In this document: one piece after another, positions 1 to 13,272 of the stretch
How the letters are laid out: each line of letters begins with the position of its first letter
Numbering within the stretch: position 1 is the stretch's first letter
Assembly (NCBI GenBank): GCA_911728455.2
Contig: OU452223.1
Location: forward strand, 28,839,321-28,903,320
Origin: Marthasterias glacialis
Taxonomy: Eukaryota > Echinodermata > Asteroidea > Forcipulatida > Asteriidae
Direction: 5' to 3'
DNA: 64,000 nt
Notes under the pieces: generated by a model
The model's input: the letters and a program-made list of their open reading frames with translations, nothing else
Database searches by the model: none
What the model was told of the DNA's origin: nothing
Position numbers and translations under genes: made by a program

Positions 1-3000
1 TCTTGTATAGACCATAGAGGTTACACTTTCCATAAACTCTGGTATTTGATGCGGCAGCATTTCACGAGTAGGCGTACTTCACTGTAGGCCTATCATTTGC
101 GTGACTGTTCAATGCAGCAGTAACACCATGTTATTACAATCGAATGACCATGGATGTAGAAGTGGGGAATAGCTAGTTACTGAACACATCTTAAATTAAA
201 AAATCTTCCACTTTCTGCGTACGACATTGAAGCATAAATAAAATGTCCTAAACATCAAGATTGTTTGTTTAAACACAATTGTTTTCCCCAACACAGGTCT
301 AATAATACATACAGCACATCCTTTGTGTCACGTCAGCTTGCGGGGTCGTGTTGAAAACAAATTGAAGAAAAAGTCCACAAGATTTTCTCTTGTAGTTGTA
401 AGGATTAAGCTTTACGGCTAAGGGAGGTTTTTGTACTCGCGGATTAAACACAATTGCATTACGACTGAAATGTCCAGATAGACGAAATTCCTCCGTAGTA
501 AATTAAACTGAAAAGGGCCAGTCAATGCGCATTTTTTATATTCATTAGTTCTAGGATCCGTTCAGCCGTGTCCTTGCTGGGGAGGGCTAATTACACTCTG
601 TCGCCCTGGTGATGAAGTGCTGCAGCTAAATATATAAACACCCGTTTACTCAGCGCAGTTAATGTCCACAGGAAATTCTTTGAACTCTCAGCTAGCTATG
701 ATAGCTTCAAATTTAAATACAGTACACCTTTGCAGTTTTGTTTTGGTCATTCTCGATCCGTAGGGGTCATATTCACAATAACAAGCCCGGAATCGCCGTG
801 TCCCTTCAGAAACTTAAATACTACAAGGAAAATAACATCGTCAACATTCAGGTTGTCCTCAACAAAAATTAGTTCAAATTCATGTCGATGATTTATTTAT
901 AGAACAAAGATAATCACTACTACACTAAACCCTATGTTTAACTGAGGATCAATGTATATCCCTCCGGATTAAGAACAGCATTGCGGCAAGGATCGATATC
1001 CTCCCATTACCATGCAATGAGCACCTCTTTTATTCATTATGTTGACCGAGCAGCTCAGATGACAGGATAAGTGTTTCGTGTTTGGAGCAAGTACACAATA
1101 AGGACCACAACAGGTGATTAAAACATTTAAGAGGTGTTTCTTAAAATAGATCCCAACACCCATCAACAAAATTCGTGAGTGGGTGGCGAGGGAAAACACC
1201 GGCCGCTATCTCTCGACTGATCGGTGTTTGGGAAAATAATAAATAGTAATTCATTCAATAAAAATAATTCGTTTAGTTCCTTTCCTCAAGTTATTACTGT
1301 TGCCAAGAAATAGCCAACCTTGTATCCATGGAAACGGGTAATACACTCATTTCAACTCACTGTCCTTCACACTATTTTATTATTATTCTAAACAATAATT
1401 TATATATAGTGCTTTTCCTAAGGATTGAAGTGCTTTACATACTATTAAAATATCAAGACACTAAAAGTAGACAATATAGAAAATCCAACATAATTGGGAA
1501 AATGTTTGATCATAGGAGATCATCAATTGTTCACCGAGATCAAAACCTTAATTAAGAAATAAAGATCACTATAGATAAACACAAAAATAATATTGAATGC
1601 ACTCATGCACTAACTACTTTTTATAATCTAACGAGTTGCCAAAGAGAGTTGTAATGATGCGGATCCACTGAGTTCCAGACCAAAAATCAAGTTATCATAA
1701 CAATGTAAGAATACTAATATTATCATTTTTTAAAGTCACCCTATCAATATGCCTTACAAGTTTATTACCCCCTGTTCATTGAGCCCTGGGTATTCCAGGA
1801 CAATTTCAACTCCTCTGGAGTATACAGCACCGGCAGCCAAATTCGAGCACAGGTCGCCTATCATTTACACCAACAATCTCTACCCCTCAGATACCCATTT
1901 TCTCTTGGACATTTTTTTCCGAACCTGTGTCGAACATTTCATTTGCGCATGTTTCCAATTTCTTTCTTTTTGGGGGGGGGGGCGGGGCAGGAGGGGGCAA
2001 GGGTTCTGAAAGGGTTCCCCCGAGGGTTGCGCCACTGCTCTTGGGTGAAGCAATTATAGTAAAGTGTCTTTCTCAACACAAGTGTCATGACTAGGTTGCG
2101 AAATCTTCTTTTCCAAACGCCATAGTATAGTAGGTTTTTGAGCATGCGTTGTACGTTTGCCCTTCCCATTGCCCTTCCCATTTTATTTACAGGAAATGCT
2201 TTCCGGTTCGTTTTTTTTCTGCATTCCGAAATTGCCACTGTCGTAATGATTTTTGATGAGGAATTGTTTTTGTTTGAATCGGTTGTTTGATCAGCAATTA
2301 CTGCGGAAACAAATTGCTTCCGGTTTAGCTGCTGCTGCTGACTAAACGAGACGAGGTTACAGGTTCGAAACATCGTCCGTCGTTGGTTTCTTTTTTTCAC
2401 CTTTTGTTTTTCTTTCGAGTTCTTTTTGACAAGGTTTATATTTAAACTTGATTGTAAATGTGTTTTTTTTAAATAAATTTTCTTCTCATTTCTGGTGTCA
2501 GAGGATTTTTGTAAGGGAAAAGGGTCAATTTTAATAATTCTAATAAATGCCGTGAGGGTAATTAAAAGCTCAGGTCCGAGAGCCTGTTAGTTTTGCGACC
2601 GAAATTACTCGGCCACTAGAACTGGAGTTTGCTAACCTAAACTGCTAGCTCGGCCACGACACGCTACAAATTTCTTTTTTTATAGTACAACTTTTTGCTA
2701 GAACTATAAAATATCTTTTTCTAATCGAATGAATTCAAAAGAGAGCAGAAACGTGGCGGCTGTACAGCTTCACATTAATGCGCATGTCAGTCTATTGTTG
2801 GTTGTAGGTGGTTATGCTCATGCAAGTTGACTTCTGCAGACTTCTGATGATTACCTAATAGGCTTCATCTACATACTAATTGTTCATATCAGTAGGCTCT
2901 TTCATCGTTCACAAACGTCATCAGCAGGCTACGTCATTGTTCGTATAGGGTCCTCGTATTTCATAAAAATCTTGGGTCATACCTATATAGCGCCTCAGCG

Positions 3001-3037
3001 TGCCATATCCCACATCTTTCAATAGCGTTTCAAAAAT
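1..3037. other. Non-coding, AT-rich stretch, no gene recognised
   Basis: No open frame here carries a recognisable domain. The longest, a minus-strand frame at about 1939-2400, runs through a poly-G and GCGCCACTG segment typical of transposon ends and looks accidental. A G-rich tract near 1970-2000 and the adjacent GCGCCACTG (about 2029-2037) resemble the right end of a hAT-type MITE, but no left partner was found. Confidence 0.5.
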
Positions 3038-3824
3038 ATGGTGTTCTATAAAGGATACTTACACGGCGACTTTTGTTTTTTTGGTGGCGATTTGTTTGTT
3101 TACCTGGCGACTTCTTTTTTTACGCGGCGACTTATTTTTTGCGGTGACTTTTTTTTGGTGGGGGCGGTGACTTTTTATTTTGGCGGCGACTTTTTTTTTT
3201 ACGCGTCGCCTTCCGGGTTGTGATTGTGCTGGGGGAATCCCCTATAGTAAGTCACGCGCAAGCGCAGAACTGATTACAAAGTATAGATCCTTATACTTTT
3301 CGTTTTAATGTAAAATATTCTGCCTGATTTTTGGTACCACAATATTTTTTTATTAAATTAAAAAAAAAATATTATGCAAGTCGCCGGACACACAATGCCA
3401 GTAAGCCACTCGAGGTGTGGACTACAAATCAACTGTTTCCCCTATGAAATTGGGCCCCGGTGGTCAGGATACTTGAGCAAGGCACTTAACCATGATTGCT
3501 TCGTAAAAGGGAGGTAGAGCTTTCTGCTCTACCAGCCAGGCTTCGGATGGATGATACCCAAGCCTACATCCTTACGGACTGTAAAGGGGGTAACCCTGTT
3601 TCAGCGCCAGGAGTAGGTGGCAATAGCCCCTGAAAAAAAGATTAGCCGCGAAAAAAAAGTCGCTGCGTAAAAAAAAAAGTTGCCGCCCCCAAAAAAGTCG
3701 CCGACAAAAAGAAAAGTCGCAGCCCCCCAAAAAAGTCGCCGCCAAAAAAAAAAGTCGCCGCCAGAAAAAAAAGTCGCCGCGTAAAAACACAGTCGCCATG
3801 TAAGTGTCCATTATAGAACACCAT
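3038..3824. mobile_element. Foldback (TU/FB-like) element with subrepeated inverted arms
   Basis: Both ends carry the inverted sequence ATGGTGTTCTATAA. The left arm (about 3038-3226) is a tandem array of units reading roughly GGCGGCGACTTTTTTTT. The right arm (about 3625-3824) is the same array in reverse complement (AAAAAAGTCGCCGCC). The central part (about 3370-3625) holds a SINE-like segment also seen near 22.1 and 26.1 kb. Long inverted repeats built from short direct repeats define foldback elements such as Drosophila FB and sea-urchin TU. No convincing target duplication is visible. Apparent Phe-rich frames across the arms are by-products of the repeat. Confidence 0.7.
3440..3620 (+). 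repeat. SINE-like segment inside the foldback element
   Basis: Contains TTGAGCAAGGCACTTAACCA followed by an ATTGCTTC-type segment. The same block occurs diverged at about 22117-22150 in the receptor gene. The 3' part (about 3548-3615, ending near GGAGTAGGTGGCAATAGCCC) recurs in opposite orientation at about 26120-26205. The sharing shows a dispersed repeat; assignment to a SINE family is inference. Confidence 0.45.
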
Positions 3825-3889
3825 ACAACAATACCTGGGTCAGTTTATCCATTCTGGTTTGTCGAGAGGAGATCTATTCTGTATGTATA

Positions 3890-4193
3890 TAGGGACCGGT
3901 AGCTACTACCGATATAGTGCTTTTGATAGGCCCTCGATTGCGCGGGCGCAGTAATAATTCTCTAGTTTAATGATGCTTGTGATGTGTGCATGTTGATGTT
4001 TGACACTAGCACACATGTAACCCTTTACCCGGACATATAGTGAACCAACCTTCAACATCAAAAGTCAACCTAACATCTTGCTAGCGTAATTTCTGCCTCC
4101 ATGGTCTGCACGATCTGTTTCATTACCTGCTACCGGTCCATTTATCCAGTCTGAACGAAAACGATGTAGGGACCGGGAACCAGTCTAGGTACA
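3890..4193 (+). mobile_element. Truncated copy of the hAT-type MITE seen at 16.3-17.0 kb
   Basis: Shares with 16291-17041 a body including TTTTGATAGGCCCTCGATTG and AGTGAACCAACCTTCAACAT, and the right terminal motif TGTAGGGACCGGGAACCAGT. No clear left terminal repeat is visible. This copy lacks the second MITE nested in the other one, so it shows the empty-site form (ATCTTGCT at about 4075). Confidence 0.65.
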
Positions 4194-7100
4194 GAGTGTT
4201 AAACATGGACTGAGGAAATTTCCTTAAATGAGGGCGCTATCAGACCATTGTGCACAGCGTACAAATTATTGCACTGTAGAGTAGTCTAGTTTCCAGACCA
4301 AACAATCTCCAACTATTCTCTGTCCATTTTAGGGTCAAGTATCACCCAAATGTCACGTGACAAAAAGGAGAATATTCCTCCTTTCCGAAAATATCCGAAA
4401 TGCTCCGAACTCGTTGTCGTCAACGTTCGGACAGTGTCGTTGATGATAGGACATTTCTTTTGTTGATAACAATTCAGAAAATTTTGCAGACACATCCCAT
4501 TATCGTTTTTCTTTTTCTTTCCCCCCCAACAAATTCAACACTAAATTTGAATATATTTATAACATTTTTACAAACTGATTATCCCAGGTTTTTTTAAAAG
4601 TAAACAAAGCCCGTCATCATCCAATGACATCGTCCACCGTTGGTGTCAAGTAATGAATATTTATACATTGCGTCATAATCTATGTTTAGCTTTGGATGAT
4701 GCCTGACCTAAGAATTTTAACAAGAGTCGTCAGGGAATCTTTGGTCAGGAACCAGACTACGAAGCGAGCTGTCAGATTTGTTCTCAACTTTTAAAGGTAT
4801 TTGGATGTTTTAACAGAAAAGGTGTATATGAATGGGAATACAAGTGTTTTGAGTCGGTTTTCAACAAGTTGTTTAAACACGGTTAGGCACGACGCGACTA
4901 TGCGACGGCACGACGCGACAATGTGCCGTTGACGGCGCAAGCGGCTAGAAACACCACAATCACCACCTTATATGCGACATTGAAATGGCAGTGATAGAAT
5001 TCCATAGCTTTCGTACATATTCATGAACTTATTATCTTCAGTCCGACTCAGTTACCTTTATTCATTTTTAACAGTCCATCGTCAATGTGCACTGAACACA
5101 ACAAAGACTTTTCAAGTTGTGAAATGGATTACATTCTGTAATGCTCATAACATAGTGCCGTAGTTCCGACTACTGCTCTGTCAACCACATTGTGTCTGGT
5201 TACACAATAACATGGAAGTGAGTTTACTCATTCAAAAAAAAACCAACCTATATATAGGGGCTGTGTCGTCATGTTTTTAGCAGTAAATGGAATAACCCGT
5301 TACATGTATGCGCGCCGGCGGTCACATTACAGTTTGACAAAGACTGGTTTACAGTTTGACAAAGATGTGTTATGGACACTGTGTACTCGGGTGCTGTGAC
5401 GGGGAGTCCGCGGGCTGGCAGCTCGGGGGATTCTTTTTCTTTTTTAAATTTTCAATTTTTTTTCTTCTAAATTGGATTTAAATTGTGTGCTTCTAACCCC
5501 CCCCCCAAAAAAAAACCCCCCACTGTTTATGCTTGCAATTTGTGTGCCCTATATACAATTTTTTTATAGGGGGGGGGGGCATTTTGTGCAATGGGGCCAG
5601 GTGTTGTAGGCATGTGTTTTTCTTTGATATCCTTTTTCGGAGAGTATTTTAAGAATATCCTATATATTTTTTATATTTGTAATATATATTTAATGTGAAT
5701 TGATTGTGCAATTTTTTTAACCATTTAAACATTTTTAAACATTTTCTTTTGGTATTTTTATGTCCCCGTCCTACCTGTTGTGTATTTGTATTGTCTGGAT
5801 CGCCTTTAGTTAGTGATTTGTCTCGCTTTTTGGTTATCCTCAGGCCTGTCTTTTTTGTATTCAAATTTTTACATTTTACTTCTATTTATTTTATGTATGT
5901 TTTGTGTGGCCTGGAAATAAATAAATCAATAAATAAATAAATAAAGACGGCTCCCTTTGTGATTTGACCGCAAGTGCACGAGAGTGCGCAGTATCTGAGT
6001 GAGAGTTCATCTTTCCATGCACAGCCACAGGCCTGATATAATCGTGACGACACAGCACTTTGAATGATATGCAAATCCAGGAAATGCAATCTGCGGCCCG
6101 TTTTTCGATGAGTTGCAGATTTGTTATACTAACGGTGGCTTACACTCACACGCAGCATTAGACTTCATCGGGGTTGTCATTAGACGAGCTGCTTAGCTAA
6201 ACTTCAAAAGGTAAGTTACCAAAAGAATTGTCATTCGGACATGTTCTGGTTAAATGTAAAATGTTTAACTTTGATTTATACATTTTGTTTGGTAAATTAC
6301 TTTGTTGTAAATTTAACTTCATTCATAGATTAAACGAGATGTAAACATTGAGCCATTACAGTATGCAGTGCGCAGGATGTTTAATGAAACACCGCGGTGT
6401 TGCATTGTATTACCGGTCTTTTTCCAAAGCGGAACATCAACAGTGTGGCATAGTCAGCATCTTTTGCGGGGGAGGGGGCAAAGGGAATGGGGGGGGGGCA
6501 CAGATATTTGTAGAAGAGACACTTTTAGTTAAAATTGTCTGATTGTAGCAAATTTCACGTGTCTAGCCGCTGATAGCGGCAAGCATGCAGGTGGGCAAGA
6601 TGTTCCACGGGTGGGGGGGGGGGGGTTGCAACTGTCCCCTTTGTCCATCTGGCTACGCCAGTGAACATCAAAGTTGTGTTGACTTTATCATAGCGGGTGT
6701 CCACGTTTTGTGGTGATATGAATAGGTTGGTTATTGTGACTAGACATGCTAGTTATCATATGTGCTTGGACCCTTCCCATTTCGAGAAATCAGTTTGAGT
6801 GGCGATAGAAGTTGTCCAGGGCTTTCGTGTATTCTGACCAACCTCTCATCATCAACAAGGTTGAATCTAGTACTTTCCTATAATCTTATGAACGGGATTT
6901 TAAAAAGTATAATGGAAACACAATCTAGACAGTGCGATGGCACCATGTACATATGTTTTAAGATGACATCTAAACTTTGCAGTGTGAGAATACAATCGAT
7001 AGAAAGGTTTGCAGCAGCACCACTTGAAACTTTACACAGTGGAAAAGTCTACAGAGCAATTTGAGGGATCAGCACTGTGGATTTTTTTTTTCAAATAATA

Positions 7101-8934
7101 AAAAAGCTTTAAAAGTTTTCTAAGTGAAAACACAATTTAGAAACGTTTATTGCTACAGCCATGGTATTATCATTATGTGAGTTGAATTTGCACCTAGCTC
7201 TGTGATTACCACAATATCCACTTATACAGATAACATGATCATTTTTATCACAATTCAACTTTAGTATCAAGCTACATGGCAACTTACCGCGATTATCTAC
7301 CTCACCAAGTCAACTTCATGTAAACATTCATATCACAAAGACGATTTCTTTAAACCAATATGTCGTCTTGAGAAGATACCAGTACTGTGAGATACGTTGA
7401 TCATAAAGAGATAAGACGTTTTAGTTTTACCAAGCAGTGTATAATGAGATAAATTATCACGGTATACCACTATGCAAGTCGCCGACTTAAACTATGAGAT
7501 AAATTATCTTCCTATCAAGATGCACTCTTGTTGCTGTGTAGATTTGTAAATTATCATGGTGGAAATAAACATCGAGGTAACACAAAAACATCTCTTTTAT
7601 CAAGTTTTCGACAATTTTTTCAACAACACTTAAAACTATATTAATTTTCGGTCACGTATTTCCTGTTTCTCTTACAGCAATTGCTTCCAAATAATTCCTT
7701 TTGACCCTGTAGGCGCCTGGGCCCAATTTCATAGAGCTGGTTAAGCAACAAAAACGTAACCAAACAAAAAAATTTTGCTTACCAGAATAAGATTACAAAA
7801 AGGGACACTCTGCCTTCGGTTTGGGCGCTTTTGGGCTATAAACAGCGTTTGTTATGAAATGATTATGGTTAGAAAGATATTCTAAAAGTGGAATATAATG
7901 AATCACATAAGTATCCCTGAAAATGTGCGGTTTTTGTTTAATTTCGTGACAGACCACGGTCCGCCATTTTGTTTCTGTGCAGAGTGTAGTTCCGACGGTT
8001 GTATTTCCAGGAGGCAAATTTATGTTTTTTAAATCACTACTCACTAATTACAACACACTGAAGGTGTTTTATGCATAAACAACCCCTAAAAAGGACAAGA
8101 AGCAATTCCAAACAGCAACATTTTAAGAGATTTGAAGGCAATGTGTCCCTTCAAGAAATATGAAATTGGGACCAGTAAGGCACTTCATGCTTCAAATTGT
8201 AAGTTTAGATTTGTTTGTACATCCCAAAATTAACCGTTGTACCTCCCTTTGTATTCCGAAGGTATGTATTGTACATCCTTTATCTTGTGATCCGCGGGAA
8301 TTGTTGGTCATTACTGTGCTTCCTCTTTCGATTTGGCAAACCGAATGGCCAAGGTTCTCTTAGTTTTGAGGTTCAGGTTCGCGTTTTGGGTTTCAGGTTT
8401 CAGGTTTTAGGTTTCAGATCTCCATGTAAGGCAAGTAAAATACAAAAGGAAAGCTTAAAAACGAAACTTGAACGATAGTATGGGGAAGTCAGGCAGGAAG
8501 CAGAATTTTGTCCTCTTCACAATGTAAGTATAAATATCACGTTTAATCAAATTTAATGACATCATAACCCAATAAAATCAATAAATAAAGTGTACTTTAT
8601 TACCATTCTTTATTAAAACCCTGTGTGCTTTAAAGCTCTTTACTTGGTAACAAAAAAGTTCTATGATGGAACAATTGGTATTGGACCTATTCTTTTAGAT
8701 GTCATTGTGATAGTAGCTTTCTGTAGTTACTGTAGTTCTGTGGGTTTCGCTTTGCAGTCGATTTTACAACGAGACTCGTTGGTCACAAATCATGACAGGA
8801 AAGAAACTAAACTATCACAAATTAATGGACTTCGGTAATATGCCATAGTGGCACTTTCTGATAGAAACAAATGTGAAAAACATTTACTATTTTTAAGATT
8901 GGATGTAGTCGTTGTATTTTCCTTACACTGGTCG
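4194..8934. other. Non-coding stretch with scattered repeat fragments
   Basis: No gene is supported. Visible items are poly-C/poly-A runs near 5498-5520, a poly-G run near 5570-5578, a possible LINE-type 3' tail ending in (AAAT)n at about 5915-5945, G-rich insert remnants near 6460-6650 ending in GGCTACGCCAGTG (a hAT-like terminal motif), and the left end of the dispersed GGGCCCAATTTCAT repeat at about 7722. A degenerate GGTTTCAG run sits at about 8370-8420. Confidence 0.5.
7718..7797 (+). repeat. Left-end fragment of a dispersed GGGCCCAATTTCAT MITE family
   Basis: Reads GGGCCCAATTTCATAGAGCT, then GTTAAGCA and GCTTACCAGAATAAG. The same landmarks recur at 40929-41133 (apparently complete) and about 34640-34800 and 43037-43223. 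The right end is absent here. Confidence 0.5.
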
Positions 8935-11040
8935 AAGCAGCAACAATCACTCCAGTAACATGCAGCAACAGTATAAGCAGCAACAATCACTCCAGCAACA
9001 GGCAGCAACAGTATAAGCAGCAACAATCACTCCAGCAACAGGCAGCAACAGTAAAAGCAGCAACAATCACTCCAGCAACAGGCAGCAACAGTAAAAGCAG
9101 CAACAATCACTCCAGCAACAGGCAACAACAGTATAAGCAGCAACAATCACTCCAGCAACAGGCAGCAACAGTAAAAGCAGCAACAATCACTCCAGCAACA
9201 GGCAGCAACAGGCAGCAACAGTAAAAGCAGCAACAATCACTCCAGCAACATGCAACAACAGTATAAGCAGCAACAATCACTCCAGCAACAGTAAAAGCAG
9301 CAACAATCACTCCATCAACAGGCAGCAACAGTATAAGCAGCAGCAATCACTCCAGCAACAGGCAGCAACAGTATAAGCAGCAACAATCACTCCAGCAACA
9401 GTATTAGCAGCAACAATCACTCCAGCAACAGGCAGCAGCAACAATCACTCCACCAACAGGCAGCAACAGTATAAGCAGCAGCAATCACTCCAGCAACAGG
9501 CAGCAACAGTATAAGCAGCAACAATCACTCCAGCAACAGGCAGCAACAGTATAAGCAGCAACAATCACTCCAGCAACAGGCAGCAACAGTAAAAGCAGCA
9601 ACAATCACTCCAGCAAAAGGCAGCAACAGTATAAGCAGCAGCAATCACTCAAGCAACAGTATAAGCAGCAACAATCACTCCAGCAACATGCAGCAACAGT
9701 ATAAGCAGCAACAATCACTCCAGCAAAGGGCAGCAACAGTATAAGCAGCAACAATCACTCCAGCAACAGGCAGCAACAGTAAAAGCAGCAACAATCACTC
9801 CAGCAAAAGGCAGCAACAGTATAAGCAGCAACAATCACTCCAGCAACAGGCAGCAACAGTAAAAGCAGCAACAGTCACTCCAGCAACAGGCAGCAACAGT
9901 ATAAGCAGCAACAATCACTCCAGCAACAGGCAGCAACAGTAAAAGCAGCAACAATCACTCCAGCAACGTGCAGCAACATTATAAGCAGCAGCAATCACTC
10001 CATCAACAGGCAGCAACAGTATAAGCAGCAACAATCACTCCAGCAACAGGCAGCAACAGTATAAGCAGCAACAATCACTCCAGCAACATGCAACAACAGT
10101 ATAAGCAGCAACAATCACTCCAGCAACAGTAAAAGCAGCAACAATCACTCCATCAACAGGCAGCAACAGTAAAAGCAGCAATAATCACTCCATCAACAGG
10201 CAGCAACAGTATAAGCAGCAACAATCACTCCAGCAACAGTATAAGCAGCAACAATCACTCCAGCAACAGTATAAGCAGCAACAATCACTCCATCAACAGG
10301 CAGCAACAGTAAAAGCAGCAACAATCACTCCAGCAACAGTATAAGCAGCAACAATCACTCCATCAACAGGCAACAACAGTATAAGCAGCAACAATCACTC
10401 CATCAACAGGCAGCAACAGTAAAAGCAGCAACAATCACTCCAGCAACATGCAGCAACAGTAAAAGCAGCAACAATCACTCCAGCAACATGCAGCAACAAT
10501 CACTCCAGCAACAGTATTAGCAGCAACAATCACTCCAGCAACAGTAAAAGCAGCAAAAATCACTCCAGCAAAAGGCAGCAACAGTATAAGCAGCAGCAAT
10601 CACTCCAGCAACATACAACAACAGTATAAGCAGCAACAATCACCCCAGCAACAGGCAGCAACAGTAAAAGCAGCAATAATCACTCCATCAACAGGCAGCA
10701 ACAGTATAAGCAGCAACAATCACTCCAGCAACAGGCAGCAAAAGTATTAGCAGCAACAATCACTCCAGCAACATGCAGCAACAGTATAAGCAGCAACAAT
10801 CACTTTAGCAACAGGCAGCAACAGTAAAAGCAGCAGCAATCACTCCAGCAACATACAGTAGCAGTATGAGCGGCAACCAGCACTCCAGCAACAGACAACA
10901 CCAGTATAAGCAGCAACAGGCAGCAACAGCATAACCAGCAACCAGCACTCTAGCAACAGGAATAGGCAGCACTCCAGCAACAGGCAGAAACAGCATACAC
11001 ATCAACCAGCACTCCAGCAACAGGCAACAGCAGTATAAGC
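8935..11040. repeat. 40-bp minisatellite, about 2.1 kb
   Basis: A tandem array of a 40-bp unit, built from GCAGCAACAATCACTCCAGC and AACAGGCAGCAACAGTATAA. Roughly 50 units are present, with single-base variants (GTAAAAG for GTATAAG, CATCAAC for CAGCAAC), internal deletions, and a decayed right margin after about 10800. The period is not a multiple of three, so the short frames across it are not a conserved protein. Confidence 0.95.
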
Positions 11041-12796
11041 AACATCAACATTGAAGCATTAGCAGCAGTAATAGCAGCAAAAGCACTTGAAGCAACAGCA
11101 AGTGTAAAAACAGCCGCCATGTTAGCAGATGATGCAGAAGTAGCAGCAGCATCAATTCATGATTTAGTGTAGCAAACAAGAAACTGTCAGTATTCTACAT
11201 TAACCCATTAATATATGGTTAACAGCCTCTCTTTTGACTAGAGTCTTAAACGCTGCCTTGGAAAAAAAGAAGTGGGTCATGTTACCACTTACTAATGAAG
11301 AACCTCCATATATAAAATTCTTCAGAATAATTGGCTTATAGAGTGATTTGTTTGTTATCGTTGTTTGACGTTCCTTTTCTTTGATGGGTGCCCCAACCAC
11401 TAATAGGCACTTTTACAGGACTGTAGTCTTGAAATCAGGTGACAATTTCCCGTTTTCTGTTAAACTTTATACTTTGATTGTAATGATCCCCTCGCCCTGT
11501 AGTGCAATGTACGAAAATCGTGAGAGAGAGAGAGTGTATGGCAAACATCAACAAGTTGAGATTTAATACTCCCATTCACCTTGAACCACATTGTTTGCAG
11601 TGAACAAGAAAAAAATAAAATAAAAAATCAGTCAGTGCCCATAATATAACGCACACTTATATTGTGCAGAAAAACCTTTGTTGAACAGGAAGAAATTTTT
11701 CAATAATAACGCGCAGGGTAGAACTTTGGGACTTCCCCGCTTGCAAAACTTCAGACGAGTCAGAAGCGTGTCTGGCCGCGACGTAAATCACTAATGTCAA
11801 GAAAGAAAAATCAAATCTTGTGAGAATCTGAAGTATATCTGATTTTTTTTTTACAGTTACAAAACAAAAAATGCAACGCCAAACCAAAAATGCTGTCAAA
11901 CCACAAAAAAGTGCAACACCAAGCCAAAAATGCTATACAAAACAAAAATATGCAACGCCAAACCCACCGTAGCTTTGTATCAAAACAATTAGAGTTCGGA
12001 TTATATTATATTGTGTAAAATAAAAAGAGTTCTTAACTGTCACCATTCTTTGGCCCATTTCAGACGCTCTTCATAAATAAGCCCGTTAGAGCCAGGTCAG
12101 TATGTTTTTTTTTGACATAGTGCATAATTAATTGCCTGGCGGGCGCCACATCATTATTGACCCTCCACCCCGTTCCCCAGCCCACCACCATCACCAAGTA
12201 AAATGTTAAGTTATTGGGGAAGTTATATTTATTAAAGAAATGTTTAGACCCTTGAGACGCTGCACTGATATCTTCTATTTGTCACAAAATATCGTCAAAA
12301 ATTTATTTCAAGATATTCCTTAATCTCAGAATCTTTAGATAACTTTCCAGAACGTTAAATATTTAAAATTTTCCCCAGATAATGGGACGGATAATTTTGT
12401 GACGGCGACCAGATAATTAAAAGTAAATTAAAACGTATGATTGGGATTGTCTTACACTTACCTCCTTCTCTTGACTATTGCTATGACCCTAGCCGGGTTT
12501 AATGGGATTTGTTTTAGTTTCGGAATAAAAAACAAATACAAATACAAATATTTTAAACATTATTAAAAAGCAAACATTGTAATTTATTTGCCTGAACGTA
12601 GGACATGAGTCAAATAATTTTAAGCCAAAACCTTTTTGCCAAGAAAATCTGGTGACTGAAAAAACAATTAATTTGTCAAATTTCTGAGCGTACAAGACAC
12701 TGTAAGGTAACGGGTTCATAATCGTAATGGAACTTGTTAGCAAAAATATACGATTGGACCGCACTATGCTACTAGATGGAAACCGCGAAAACGCAA
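11041..12796. other. Non-coding stretch between two satellites
   Basis: No recognisable gene or transposon coding frame. The only local structure is a short degenerate repeat at about 11865-11965 built on GCAACGCCAAACCAAAAATG. Confidence 0.5.
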
Positions 12797-13072
12797 ATTG
12801 CCCTAATGGGACGGTTTTCACATTGCCCTAATGGGACGGTTTTCACATTGCCCTAATGGGACGGTTTTCACATTGCCCTAATGGGACGGTTTTCACATTG
12901 CCCTAATGGGACGGTTTTCACATTGCCCTAATGGGACGGTTTTCACATTGCCCTAATGGGACGGTTTTCACATTGCCCTAATGGGACGGTTTTCACATTG
13001 CCCTAATGGGACGGTTTTCACATTGCCCTAATGGGACGGTTTTCACATTGCCCTAATGGGACGGTTTTCACG
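12797..13072. repeat. Eleven-copy, essentially perfect 25-bp tandem repeat
   Basis: The unit can be read as CATTGCCCTAATGGGACGGT plus TTTCA. By eye eleven consecutive copies are identical, differing only at the outer margin of the first. The uniformity implies recent expansion or ongoing homogenisation. Confidence 0.95.
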
Positions 13073-13272
13073 TCCACGTTCCACCTTTTAGGATCTTGCT
13101 TTGAACTAGCTCACACCTGGGTACTCACCCAGTGTACCAATCAACACGATAGAGGGTGACCTAGACAGTTTTTTCGGGGCAAAAGGTACGATTTACTCAG
13201 TTTAACTTAGATCTGCATCTTTATGGCCGTGAACCGTTTACTCAACGTAAAACCGGGTTGCTTCAAATACGC

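Noticed and set aside
1939..2400. 153-codon minus-strand frame
   Set aside because: Runs through a poly-C/poly-G tract and a transposon-end-like GCGCCACTG segment; no recognisable domain or splice context.
3038..3824. Phe/Arg/Leu-rich frames such as GDFFFWRRLFFLAATF
   Set aside because: Translation of the foldback arm subrepeats; they appear on both strands in mirrored positions.
8370..8420. Telomere-like GGTTTCAGG run
   Set aside because: Irregular unit (GGTTTCAGG, GGTTTTAGG, GGTTCAGG), only a few copies, and not TTAGGG.
8790..11020. Cys/Ala/Val-rich minus-strand frames
   Set aside because: By-products of the 40-bp minisatellite, whose period changes frame every unit.
8935..11040. CRISPR-like array
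   Set aside because: The units are contiguous with no unique spacers, and the DNA is clearly from an animal genome.
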